From: Salinimicrobium sp963739625 | GTDB taxonomy: Bacteria; Bacteroidota; Bacteroidia; Flavobacteriales; Flavobacteriaceae | Length of the DNA: 64,000 nt | Assembly (NCBI GenBank): GCA_963739625.1 | Contig: CAVUAU010000019.1 | Span: 62,001 to 126,000, forward strand | Direction of reading: 5' to 3' | Shown: positions 52,175 through 61,451 of the stretch, piece by piece | Layout: each line of letters starts with the position of its first letter | Numbering within the stretch: position 1 is the first letter of the stretch | Translations under genes and position numbers: made by a program | The notes under the pieces: generated by a model | Told to the model about the DNA's origin: nothing | The model's database searches: none | Seen by the model: only the letters and a program-made list of their open reading frames with translations

Positions 52175-52226
52175 AATCGAAAAATGGTTGGTTTGCAGTA
52201 CAAGTTAATGAGAAAACTCAGCTTTC

Positions 52227-52241
52227 AAAAATGCCTTTTTT
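52227..52241. repeat. Variant palindrome AAAAATGCCTTTTTT at the uup stop
   Basis: Same variant as at 44923. It overlaps the stop codon of uup. Confidence 0.4.
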
Positions 52242-54096
52242 ATTCCATTTTTGAGCCCAGTTCGAACCACCTTTCGGTTTTCTCCTCAATATCATTTTCT
52301 ATCTCCTTAAGTTGCATGGAAGTTTTGTTGATCTCTTCCCCGCTCATTTCCTCCAGGAATTTTTGCTGCACCTCTTCCTTCTTCTTTTCCAGGTTGAAGA
52401 TCTCCCGCTCCAGCTTCTGGTATTCCTTTTTCTCGTTATAAGAAAGTCCTACAGCCGGGCTTTTCTTCTCTTCCTTCTTTTCAGGAACTGCTTCGGGTTT
52501 TACATTTTCTGAAGGTGTGCTGCCCTCGTATTCTCTGTAGTCGGTATAGTTTCCGGGGAAATCTTCTATTTCAGTATCGCCTTTAAAGACGAACAGGTGA
52601 TCTACGATCTTGTCCATGAAATAGCGGTCGTGCGATACTACGATTAGGCAGCCAGGGAAATCAAGCAGGAAGTTCTCCAGCACGTTCAGTGTCACGATGT
52701 CCAGATCGTTGGTGGGCTCATCCAGGATGAGGAAGTTAGGATTCTGGATTAGCACGGTACACAGGTACAGCCTTTTTCTCTCGCCCCCGCTGAGTTTCTC
52801 CACGTAATCATACTGCTTTTTCCTGTCGAAAAGAAAACGCTCCAGCAGCTGCTGTGCCGAGATCTGCCTTCCTTTTTTCAACGGAATATAATCACCGAAT
52901 TCCCTTATCACGTCGATAACCTTCTGGCCTTCCTTCACTTCAATGCCGCGCTGGGTGTAATATCCAAATTTGACGGTTTCACCTATTACGATCTTACCCG
53001 AGTCTGGCGGAATCGCCCCGGTTAGAATGTTCAAAAACGTTGATTTGCCGGTCCCGTTCTTCCCAATGATCCCAAGCCTGTCACCTGGTTGAAAGTTGTA
53101 GTTGAACTTGTTGAGCAGTTGTTTATCTCCAAAACTTTTGGAGATGTTGTGCATTTCAATGATCTTATTTCCCAGGCGCTCCATATTGATCTCCAGCTGC
53201 ACCTGGTGATCGTTTCTACGTTTTGACGCCCTGTCCTTTATTTCGTGAAAATCATCTATACGCGACTTGGATTTCGTAGTACGGGCTTTGGGTTGCCGGC
53301 GCATCCAGTCCAGTTCTTTCTTGAAAAGCTGTTTTGCCTTGTCTGTATTGGTCTGGTCAAGTGCGACACGTTCCTCTTTCTTGTCTAAGTAATAGGAGTA
53401 ATTTCCTTTATAGGTATAAAGCTTCCCGTCTTCCAGTTCAACGATCTCGTTACATACGCGCTCCAGGAAATAACGGTCGTGCGTGACCATGAAGATGGTG
53501 AAATTCTCTTTTCTGAAGAATTCCTCGAGCCACTCGATCATGTCAAGGTCCAGGTGGTTGGTGGGCTCATCCATAATGATGAGGTCGGGCTTGTTGAGCA
53601 ACATTGAAGCCAGTGCCAAACGTTTCTTTTGGCCACCACTAAGGTTTTTAACGGGAGCATGAAGGTCTTCCAGCTTCAGCTTAAAAAGGATCTGCTTATA
53701 AGTAGTTTCAAAATCCCAAGCCTGGTGTGCCTCCATTTGCTCAAATGCCTTTTGATAAGCCTCGGCATCTTCGGGATTCTCAAGAGCTTTTTCATAACGC
53801 TCGATCACCTTGAGGATCTCGTTATCTGAAGCAAAGATAGTCTGCTCCACCGTCAACGCCGGGTTCAGGTTTGGTTCCTGCGGAAGAAAAGCCGTAGTGA
53901 TGTCTTTCCTGAAGACCACGTTACCCTCATCGGGAGTATCTTCTCCTGAAAGAATATTCAAAAGTGAGGTTTTCCCTGTGCCATTCTTGGCCACAAAACC
54001 AACTTTCTGCCCTTCATTAATTCCGAAGGAGATGTTTGAGAAGAGCTCCCGTTCGCCGTAAGCCTTGGCAATATTTTCAACCGATAAGTAGTTCAC
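52240..54096 (-). CDS. uup: ABC-F family ATPase Uup
   Basis: 618 residues with two ABC domains joined by the ABC-F linker. First Walker A AKNGTGKTS and signature NLSGGQKKRLAL; second Walker A GKNGTGKST and signature KLSGGERKRLYL. The linker helices include ELDWMRRQPKARTTKSKSRID, and the C-terminal coiled coil (EKKEYQKLEREIFNLEKKKEEV) marks Uup rather than EttA. Uup-type proteins bind ribosomes or branched DNA and affect transposon excision and ribosome quality. A promoter (TTG, 21 bases, TACTTTTG) lies just upstream. Confidence 0.94.
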   Translation of the reverse strand: MNYLSVENIAKAYGERELFSNISFGINEGQKVGFVAKNGTGKTSLLNILSGEDTPDEGNVVFRKDITTAFLPQEPNLNPALTVEQTIFASDNEILKVIERYEKALENPEDAEAYQKAFEQMEAHQAWDFETTYKQILFKLKLEDLHAPVKNLSGGQKKRLALASMLLNKPDLIIMDEPTNHLDLDMIEWLEEFFRKENFTIFMVTHDRYFLERVCNEIVELEDGKLYTYKGNYSYYLDKKEERVALDQTNTDKAKQLFKKELDWMRRQPKARTTKSKSRIDDFHEIKDRASKRRNDHQVQLEINMERLGNKIIEMHNISKSFGDKQLLNKFNYNFQPGDRLGIIGKNGTGKSTFLNILTGAIPPDSGKIVIGETVKFGYYTQRGIEVKEGQKVIDVIREFGDYIPLKKGRQISAQQLLERFLFDRKKQYDYVEKLSGGERKRLYLCTVLIQNPNFLILDEPTNDLDIVTLNVLENFLLDFPGCLIVVSHDRYFMDKIVDHLFVFKGDTEIEDFPGNYTDYREYEGSTPSENVKPEAVPEKKEEKKSPAVGLSYNEKKEYQKLEREIFNLEKKKEEVQQKFLEEMSGEEINKTSMQLKEIENDIEEKTERWFELGSKME

Positions 54097-54109
54097 GCAG
54101 TTTTTTTGG

Positions 54110-54141
54110 CAAAAGTAGCTAAATCAATGGTCAATTAACAA
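54110..54141 (-). promoter_or_regulatory. Promoter of uup
   Basis: Minus-strand TTG at 54141-54139 and TACTTTTG at 54117-54110 with a 21-base spacer, about 13 bases before the start codon. Confidence 0.5.
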
Positions 54142-54191
54142 TTAGCAATTAACATTGATGGGGGAGGATTGGAAATAAAAAAATAATACCT

Positions 54192-54212
54192 CTCAAAAAT
54201 GTCATTTTTGAG
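54192..54212. repeat. Palindrome AAAAATGNCATTTTT, copy 6 (N=T), extended
   Basis: The exact core at 54195-54209 is extended by CTC on the left and GAG on the right, the longest arm pairing of all copies (ten bases each side of a central T). It lies in the gap between ftsE and uup. Confidence 0.72.
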
Positions 54213-54240
54213 GCTCTTTGCGGATGGACTCCACGACATT

Positions 54241-54280
54241 CCCACCCCGTCCTTCGGACACCCCTCCGGAGGAGGGGACA
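54241..54280. repeat. GC-rich interspersed hairpin repeat
   Basis: Two nested hairpins, GTCC-TTC-GGAC and CCCCTCC-GGA-GGAGGGG, much richer in GC than their surroundings. The style is that of the short intergenic repeats spread in many Bacteroidota genomes. It is followed by low-complexity AACTTTAAAC repeats up to the ftsE stop. Confidence 0.6.
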
Positions 54281-54348
54281 AGTTTAAACGTGATTCCCTA
54301 TAACAAAAGCTTGGAGCCTTGAACTTTAAACTTTAAACCTTGAGCCGG

Positions 54349-55033
54349 TTACACCGTTTTCTGCACCACCTCAAAAACCTTTTGCCCGTCGCACTTGAGG
54401 GTTTTTGAAGGATACTTCAGCAGCAAAGCATAATCGTGAGTGGCCATTAGAATGGTTTTTCCGTTCTTGCTGATTTGTTGCAAGCACTTCCATCACTTCA
54501 ACAGAAGTCTGCGGATCGAGGTTTCCGGTGGGTTCATCGGCCAGAATGAGTTCGGGATCATTCAGCAGGGCTCTCGCGATCGCGATCCTTTGCTGTTCCC
54601 CGCCCGAAAGCTGGTAAGGATTTTTAAAGCCTTTGGTTTGCATCCCAACCTTCCGCAGCACTTCTTCAATCTTGCTGTCCATAGCTGGGCGATCTTTCCA
54701 GCCGGTGGCCTTTAATACAAAAAGGAGATTTTCATTGACGTTACGGTCATTCAGCAATTTGAAATCCTGAAATACCACGCCAAGCTTCCGCCGAAGAAAG
54801 GGAATATCCTTCTCTTTTAATGTCCTTAGATCGTAATCAACGATCTGGCCCTCGCCTTCAGTTAATGGAAGATCCCCGTAAAGGGTCTTCATAAAACTAC
54901 TTTTTCCGGTTCCGGTTTTCCCAATGAGGTAGACAAAATCCCCTTTTTGAACCTCGATATTGACTTCAGAAAGAATGAGTGTTTCCCGTTGGTAAATGGA
55001 AGCGTCCTTAAGGTACAAGACGGTGTTCGACAT
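54349..55033 (-). CDS. ftsE: Cell-division ABC ATPase FtsE, frameshifted
   Basis: Walker A GKTGTGKSS, Q-loop GVVFQDFKLLNDRNVNENLLF, signature YQLSGGEQQRIAIARALL and Walker B ELILADEPTGNLDP are intact. An extra base at 54481 (CTT-G-CAA) breaks the frame after VMEVL. Removing it restores QQISKNGKTILMATHDYALL with the H-loop His, and a 227-residue protein ending FEVVQKTV. FtsE with FtsX activates peptidoglycan hydrolases at the septum. No ftsX is adjacent, as is usual in Bacteroidota. Repeats occupy the 3' gap up to uup. Confidence 0.9.
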
Positions 55034-55196
55034 GAAAAATCTTTTTTTGGTGAGGTAAAAGTAAGAAAGAGAACGTAATTAGGAAGTCTTGTGTTGCTTT
55101 TCTTACAGGGAATTTTCAGCAAAAATTTTAAGTTTCATTTAACCTTCGTGTATAATTTATGTGCCGGGAAGGGCGTTATTACCACAGAGTTTCTTA

Positions 55197-55204
55197 TATC
55201 TTTG
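55197..55204 (+). promoter_or_regulatory. -7 box of the TPR gene
   Basis: TATCTTTG, a perfect TAnnTTTG match, 28 bases before the ATG. Confidence 0.5.
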
Positions 55205-55231
55205 AATCATCTATAAAAACCAAGACCTCGA

Positions 55232-58200
55232 ATGAACAAGATAAAATCCTGCCTTTTTGTTGTTTCTCTTTCCTTAAGTCTTTCTGCATTTTCACAACAG
55301 TCTGCCATTCAAACCAATGAGCTGGCAGATTATCAGCGTGCGCTGGAGCTGTATAATAACCAACAGTATCTTGCGGCCCAGGCGCTTTTTGAAGACGTGC
55401 AGGAAGATGTGGACAATGAGCGAGTAAAAGCTAACTGCGCATATTATATAGCAAATGCGGCCATTAGGCTAAACCAGCCCGAAGCCGATGAGCTCATGGA
55501 AGATTTCGTCAAGCGATATCCTACGAGTACAAGGACAAATGCCGCCTTTCTTGACGTGGCCGATTACTACTTTGAATCTGGTAAATATTCTTTGTCGCGC
55601 AAATGGTACGAGAAAGTTGATCAAAAAAACCTCAGCCGATCTGAAAAGGAAAGGTTTTACTTTAATAACGGGTATGCCTTCTTTAAGTCTAACAAGACTG
55701 AAGAGGCAAAAGATTATCTAAGCAGGGTAAAAGATTCTAAAAAATATGGCTCTCAGGCTAAATATTACCTTGGTTTTATGGCTTATGAAGGTGATGATTA
55801 CCAGCAGGCCAACGAACTTTTTGAGGAGGTAGAAGATAAGGAGCGATATAATGAAGATCTTTCCTATTTCCAGGCCGACATGAACTTTAAGCAGGGGAAC
55901 TTCGAGAAAGCCATTGAGCTGGGGCTGGAGCAGCTGCCAAGGGCAGACAGGAGAGACCAGTCTGAACTGAACAAGATCATCGGCGAAAGCTACTTCAATC
56001 TTGGCCAGTACGACAAAGCAATTCCTTACCTAAAGGAATACAAAGGCCAACGTGGCAAATGGAATAATACAGATTATTACCAGCTAGGTTACGCTTATTT
56101 CAAGCAGGGAGATTTTGAAAAGGCGATCAATGAATTTAACAAGATCATTGACGGGAAGAATGCGGTTGCACAAAACGCATACTACCACCTGGCGCAGTCT
56201 TACTTAAAAACCGATAAAAAACAGGAGGCGCTCAACGCGTTCAAGAACGCGAGCGAAATGGACTTCAATAAAGAGATCAAGGCCGATGCCGCTCTCAACT
56301 ACGCCAAACTGAGCTACGAAATAGGAAACTCTTACGAGAGCGTGCCGCAGGTATTGATGACCTACATGGAGAATTATCCCGATTCACCGGCCAAAGATGA
56401 GATCAATGAGCTGTTGATCAACTCATTCATCACCACCAAAAACTACGAGGAGGCGATGAGACTGCTGCAGGGGAACAGGAATTTTGAGAATAATCTCGTC
56501 TACCAAAAAGTTGCTTTTTACCGCGGACTAGAATTATACAATGAGGGTAACTATAAAGAAGCTTCAGAATATTTCAATAAGTCATTGACCGAAAGAAGAG
56601 ATCCAAAGATCACCGCTCTGGCAACCTTCTGGAAAGCTGAAGCAGATTTTAACCTGAGAAATTTCCAGGATGCTCTTATCGGGTACCGGGAGTTTAGCGG
56701 GATGAGTGGGGCAAAAGATGCTTCAGAAAGAGAAAATCTCGACTATAATATTGGATACGCTTACTTCAAGCAGCGTGACTACAACCGGGCCATTGAATAC
56801 TTCAAAAGGTATGCGGGCGACGCTTCTCATGACCAATCAAGACGTAACGATGCTTTTGTGAGGTTGGGAGACAGCTACTTTGTGAACAGCAGCTACTGGC
56901 CTGCGATGGAAGCTTATAATTCGGCTTTGGCTTTAAGAGGTTCAGAAAACGATTATGCTGCCTTTCAAAAAGCAATAAGCTACGGGTTTGTAAACCGGAA
57001 CCAAACAAAAGTGGAAGAGCTTCAGAACTTCCTGAATCAATATCCGCGCTCCTCTTATCGTGATGACGCTTCTTATGAACTGGGGAATACTTATATCTCG
57101 ATGAACAGAACTTCCGAAGGGATTGAAGCATATAATAGATTGATAAGGGACGTGCCCGGCAGCAGCTATGTGCCTAAGGCTTTGCTCAAACAAGGACTCA
57201 TCTATTACAACAATGACCAGGGCAGCCAGGCACTTGAAAAATTGAGAAAGGTTGTGACAGATTATCCCGATTCTCCCGAAGCTGTACAGGCTGTGAAAAC
57301 TGCACGCCTGGTGTATATCGATCTTGGAAGAACAGATGAGTACGCAGCCTGGGTGAAAAATCTCGATTTTGTTGAGGTGACCGATGCTGACCTTGATAAT
57401 ACCACTTTTGAATCGGCTGAAAAACAATATCGCGAGAACAACACGCAACAAGCGATCACGGCTCTTGAGAAGTACGTGAATAACTTCCCTAACGGGCTGC
57501 ACGATATACAGGCGAATTTCTACCTGGCGCAGCTTTATTACAGGGAAGGGAATAAGCAAAAGAGTGTTCCAAACTTCAAATATGTGATCTCTAAAACCAC
57601 AAGTAATGAATATACCGAGCAGTCGCTGGTGCGCCTGTCTGAGATCTTCCTGGAGAACAGGAACTATACTGAGGCTATTCCGGTACTTAAGAGGCTGGAG
57701 AATGAAGCATCATATCCTCAAAATGTCATTTTTGCACAGTCTAACCTTATGAAATCTTACCTGGAATCCGGGCAATATGAGCAGGCGGTGAGCTATGCAG
57801 AAAAAGTGCTTGCTAATCCCGAGGCCGAGAAAAGTGCCAGGAACGATGCGCAGGTTATTATTGCCCGTGCCGCTATAAAAACCGGAAATGAAGCTAAAGC
57901 TCAAAAAGCTTATGCTGAGGTGCAGAAAAATGCTACCGGCGAACTTGCAGCCGAAGCGCTTTACTACGATGCCTACTTTAAGAATAAGGCGGGCAACTAC
58001 AAAGCCTCTAATGAGCAGGTGCAAAAATTAGCCAAAGATTATTCTGGTTATAAGCTTTACGGTGCCAAAGGTCTCGTCTTGATGGGTAAAAACTTCTATG
58101 AACTGGGCGACGCTTACCAGGCAACATACATTCTGGACAACGTGATCAAGAACTTTTCCCAGTTTCCCGAAGTTGTAAAAGAAGCTCAACAGGAGCTGGC

Positions 58201-58255
58201 AAAAATTAAAGCCCAGGAGGCGAGGACCAATGCTTCTGTCGAAACCAACAATTAA
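55232..58255 (+). CDS. Large periplasmic TPR-repeat protein
   Basis: 1007 residues with signal peptide ending SLSLSLSAFSQQ. The whole mature part is tetratricopeptide-like helical repeats, with many units of the form YxxGxAYFKQGDFEKAINEF, YNIGYAYFKQRDYNRAIEYF and YFNLGQYDKAIPYLKEYKG. Such long TPR solenoids act as periplasmic scaffolds. The next gene, 28 bases downstream, encodes an outer-membrane barrel, so the pair may form one envelope complex. An imperfect copy of the palindrome (CAAAATGTCATTTTTG, 57719-57734) lies within the reading frame, coding QNVIFA. Confidence 0.9.
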   Translation: MNKIKSCLFVVSLSLSLSAFSQQSAIQTNELADYQRALELYNNQQYLAAQALFEDVQEDVDNERVKANCAYYIANAAIRLNQPEADELMEDFVKRYPTSTRTNAAFLDVADYYFESGKYSLSRKWYEKVDQKNLSRSEKERFYFNNGYAFFKSNKTEEAKDYLSRVKDSKKYGSQAKYYLGFMAYEGDDYQQANELFEEVEDKERYNEDLSYFQADMNFKQGNFEKAIELGLEQLPRADRRDQSELNKIIGESYFNLGQYDKAIPYLKEYKGQRGKWNNTDYYQLGYAYFKQGDFEKAINEFNKIIDGKNAVAQNAYYHLAQSYLKTDKKQEALNAFKNASEMDFNKEIKADAALNYAKLSYEIGNSYESVPQVLMTYMENYPDSPAKDEINELLINSFITTKNYEEAMRLLQGNRNFENNLVYQKVAFYRGLELYNEGNYKEASEYFNKSLTERRDPKITALATFWKAEADFNLRNFQDALIGYREFSGMSGAKDASERENLDYNIGYAYFKQRDYNRAIEYFKRYAGDASHDQSRRNDAFVRLGDSYFVNSSYWPAMEAYNSALALRGSENDYAAFQKAISYGFVNRNQTKVEELQNFLNQYPRSSYRDDASYELGNTYISMNRTSEGIEAYNRLIRDVPGSSYVPKALLKQGLIYYNNDQGSQALEKLRKVVTDYPDSPEAVQAVKTARLVYIDLGRTDEYAAWVKNLDFVEVTDADLDNTTFESAEKQYRENNTQQAITALEKYVNNFPNGLHDIQANFYLAQLYYREGNKQKSVPNFKYVISKTTSNEYTEQSLVRLSEIFLENRNYTEAIPVLKRLENEASYPQNVIFAQSNLMKSYLESGQYEQAVSYAEKVLANPEAEKSARNDAQVIIARAAIKTGNEAKAQKAYAEVQKNATGELAAEALYYDAYFKNKAGNYKASNEQVQKLAKDYSGYKLYGAKGLVLMGKNFYELGDAYQATYILDNVIKNFSQFPEVVKEAQQELAKIKAQEARTNASVETNN

Positions 58256-58282
58256 TTTTCATAAAAAAAACCAAGCCTTCCC

Positions 58283-60017
58283 ATGAAAATCAACTCATTA
58301 AGGAACTGTTCATTTATTTTGTTCTTTTTTATAAGCGGCTTCTTGTTTGCACAAAAGAATCCGCCTCCAATAAAAAGCGATTCGGTGGTGGTTGTGAAGC
58401 CTTATACTCCAAGCGTTCACGACGCCTTTAAGATCAAGGAGACTCCATCAATTACAGATACCGTTGATCTCGCGAAAAGACCGGTAAGCTACAGCATATT
58501 TTCTGTGCCGGTAGCCTCCACTTTCTCCCCGGCCAAAGGGCGCGCCACAGCGGTGGAGCGGGAAAGACCGCCAAAATTGTACGATAATTACTTTAGCCTT
58601 GGCTTTGGAACATACACTAGTGTCCTGGCAGAACTCTACAGTAATTTTGAGGTGAACAGGACAGATAACTTCGGAATATTTCTCACTCATAACTCGGCCC
58701 AGGGTGGTATTGAAGATGTTTACCTCGATGACAGCTACTATGACACCGAACTCAACCTGAATTACTCTTCACGCGGCAGGGATATGTTCTGGAAAATGGA
58801 TTTTGGGGCAGAGCATCAGCTTGTAAACTGGTATGGTCTCAAACCAATGCTTGGTTTAGATAACTCGGGAATTGATCCTCAGCAAAATTACATTAGTGCT
58901 TACGTGGGCGGAGAACTGCGCATGGAAGATTCCTTCTTTGACAGGGCGAAGGCGAAATATCGCTTTTTTGGAGATGCTGAAGGCTCAGCTGAACATAGAT
59001 TTCAATTAAAACCTACTCTTGAGATCCCAATTGGAGGTGAGATCTTCCACACTAATTTCGTTCTTGATTATTTGGGAGGCAGTTTTGATCGTGGTTATTT
59101 AACACAGGAAGGTATAGATTACGGCTTTTTAAATGCCGGGATAGAATCCAGCTTGTTAGTGCTGCGTGATGATCTAACCCTTAACCTTGGAGCAGCGCTT
59201 TACTACAGCCATGACACTCAAAAAAGTGATGGTGGCCTGTATTTTTATCCACAGGTGACAGCCAGTTATGAATTTGCCGGTGATTACTTCATTGGTTATG
59301 CAGGACTGGAAGGAGAATTAAAACAAAACTCCTATTACGACTTTGTACAGGAAAATCCTTTTGTTTCGCCAACTCTCGAGATTCAACCTACAGATCAACA
59401 ATACAATGCCTATGTTGGTGCCAAAGGGAAGTTGTCCAACAGTGTTGGCTACAATATCCGCGGAAGTTATTTGGCCGAAAATTTCAAGCCATTGTTCAGG
59501 CACAATTCTCGTCAGCAAGAAACTCCTCGAGAAGACTACGGCTACGGAAATTCCTTTAATGTAGTCTACGACCAGGTAAAAACAGTTTCAGCTTTTGGAG
59601 AATTGAACTTCAATTTCAGCAGGGATTTTGACCTTCGCCTAAATGCTGAATATTTTATTTACGACACAGATAAAGAAAAAGAAGCCTGGAACCTGCCCGA
59701 TTATAAAATAAACCTCTTTGCCGATTACCAGATCTCGAAAAATTGGTTTGCCGGTGCGAACTTATTTTTGGTAGGAGAAAGAATGGATGCCGTTCAAAGA
59801 ATTGGTCCGGCTGATGGATATGAACTTCAGGCAGTCACCCTTGATGGCTACTTTGATCTTAAACGCGAACCTGGGCTACCGCTTTAATGACAGGCTCTCC
59901 ATTTTTGCACGCGGCCATAACCTTTTAGGTGACAATTATGAAAAGTGGATGGATTATCCGGTTCTTGGCCTGCAGGTAATGGCAGGGGCAACCTACAAGT
60001 TTGACTTCGGAAGATAA
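58283..60017 (+). CDS. Outer-membrane beta-barrel protein (TonB-receptor-like, no plug), frameshifted
   Basis: Signal peptide MKINSLRNCSFILFFFISGFLFAQ, then a Pro-rich periplasmic segment (KPYTPSVHDAFKIKETPSI) and alternating beta strands such as DNYFSLGFGTYTSVLAELYSN and GDYFIGYAGLEGELKQNSYY. No TonB plug domain is seen. The frame breaks near 59861 by an extra A (CTT-A-AAC). Removing it restores FDLNANLGYRFNDRLSIFARGHNLLG and the terminal-strand motif AGATYKFDFGR, ending in Arg, for 577 residues. Probably partners with the TPR protein upstream. Confidence 0.82.
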
Positions 60018-60039
60018 CGCGAAGTCTCCCATTTTGAAG

Positions 60040-60075
60040 AAGGCTGGAAAATTTAATTTTTCCGGCCTTTTTTGT
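60040..60075 (+). terminator. Terminator of the TPR/barrel operon
   Basis: AAGGC-TGGAAAA / TTTTCCG-GCCTT stem with one bulge, then a long T run. Confidence 0.75.
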
Positions 60076-60186
60076 TTTTTAGGAGCAGCTGCAGGAAATG
60101 TTAAAGCATTCTTAACAATTCGGTAACATTGGAATGAAACAGAAAACAAGTTTTAGTCGGTATTTTTGCAGCCGGAAATTAAGAGG

Positions 60187-60209
60187 TTCAAGAAATGCCA
60201 TTTTTTGAA
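60187..60209. repeat. Imperfect extended copy of the palindrome
   Basis: Eleven-base arms TTCAAGAAATG and CATTTTTTGAA around a central C, one mismatch per arm pair. It lies 32 bases before the PiT-like gene. Confidence 0.45.
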
Positions 60210-60240
60210 CAGGTTGACAACAAAAATTTCATTAGACAAA

Positions 60241-61374
60241 ATGGCTAAAAACAAAAAGTTCAGGCGCACGCAGCGCAACAGGCCGTATCTTAACGTGCTT
60301 GACTTTATGGTACAGGAAAAAACCTTCCTTGCCATAGTAATGATAGGTTTGGTGCTGGCGGCAATGCTGGCGGGATACGGGCAGGCCGGGATGTGGCTTG
60401 GTTTTATGTTTGCGGCTTATGCCACAGTGGCAAACGACAGTATTCAATCTTTGGGAACCTTCATCGAGAGTAACAAAAACAAAAAATGGTGGGTTTTATG
60501 GCTTTTCGTGGGAGGGATCTTCCTGGCCACCGTCACCTTCAGCTGGTTCTATTTTGATGGGGATGTAACCTATCAACGACTACTCAGCCCCGATGGAACA
60601 ACAAAATATCCGCATCCTGAAACCTTCAGCTTCCTGCAAATCATCGCGCCACTGGTGCTGTTGATCCTTACCAGGATGAGAATGCCGGTATCTACCACTT
60701 TCCTCATTTTGAGTGTCTTCAGTGCCAATACCTCGGGGATCACTTCTGTGGTTTGGAAGAGCTGGAGCGGGTACATCATGGCTTTTATCCTGTCATTCCT
60801 GGTTTGGTACTTCTCCTATAACATGATCAAAAAGTACTTCAAGAGCAGAAAGGCGCATACCGCCTGGACCGTTGTGCAATGGGTAGTGAGTGGTACGCTT
60901 TGGGCTGTATGGGTGATGCAGGATGGGGCAAACATCGCTGTTTATCTCCCAAGAACGCAAACCGGCTTTCAATTTATAATCTTTTGTACCACAATTTTCC
61001 TTGGGCTTGGGCTGCTGTTCTACCTTCGCGGAGACAGGATCCAGGAAGTGGTGAGCGAAAAAGCCAGGATCTCAGATATTCGTGCAGCGACCTTAATAGA
61101 CGCCACTTACGTTCTTCTGCTTATTTACAAACTGTTCATTAGTACGGTCCCTATGAGTACCACCTGGGTTTTCCTTGGGGTAATTGGAGGTCGTGAGATC
61201 GCGATAAGTTTGGCGAGAACTAAGAAAGGAAGAAAACACCGCAAGAAAGCCGGAAAAATGATCTTTAGAGATTTCTCTTCGGCTATGATTGGGTTATTTG
61301 TTTCGGTAGCGCTTGCAGCCGGTGCAAATCCAGAAATAAGACAGGCTATTTTTGAAGCCGTGACCAGCTGGTAA
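60241..61374 (+). CDS. PiT-like phosphate/sulfate permease family protein
   Basis: 377 residues from ATG 60241 (MAKNKKFRRTQRNRPYLNVL), about ten helices. The two PiT signatures are recognisable but divergent. The first is FAAYATVANDSIQSLGTFIES (GANDxxN-type, at 64-73). The second halves show MRMPVSTTFLILSVFSA and STVPMSTTWVFLGVIGGREIAISL (PVSTT-type). A pseudo-twofold layout fits the family. Annotated relatives in Flavobacteriia are often just called membrane proteins. The transported ion is inferred as phosphate. Ends in a strong terminator. Confidence 0.8.
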   Translation: MAKNKKFRRTQRNRPYLNVLDFMVQEKTFLAIVMIGLVLAAMLAGYGQAGMWLGFMFAAYATVANDSIQSLGTFIESNKNKKWWVLWLFVGGIFLATVTFSWFYFDGDVTYQRLLSPDGTTKYPHPETFSFLQIIAPLVLLILTRMRMPVSTTFLILSVFSANTSGITSVVWKSWSGYIMAFILSFLVWYFSYNMIKKYFKSRKAHTAWTVVQWVVSGTLWAVWVMQDGANIAVYLPRTQTGFQFIIFCTTIFLGLGLLFYLRGDRIQEVVSEKARISDIRAATLIDATYVLLLIYKLFISTVPMSTTWVFLGVIGGREIAISLARTKKGRKHRKKAGKMIFRDFSSAMIGLFVSVALAAGANPEIRQAIFEAVTSW

Positions 61375-61398
61375 TTCAGCTTTTATAGATAAAACGAG

Positions 61399-61430
61399 AA
61401 ATGCGCTCCAGTTTGGGGCGCATTTTTTAT
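61399..61430 (+). terminator. Terminator of the PiT-like gene
   Basis: AAATGCGCTCC / GGGGCGCATTT stem (one G.T pair) with a five-base loop and a T run. Confidence 0.8.
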
Positions 61431-61451
61431 TTTTAGCCAAAACTAAATACC

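Noticed and set aside
57719..57734. Copy of the palindrome inside the TPR gene
   Set aside because: It lacks one A of the left arm and codes for ordinary residues in frame, so chance is possible; kept only as a variant.
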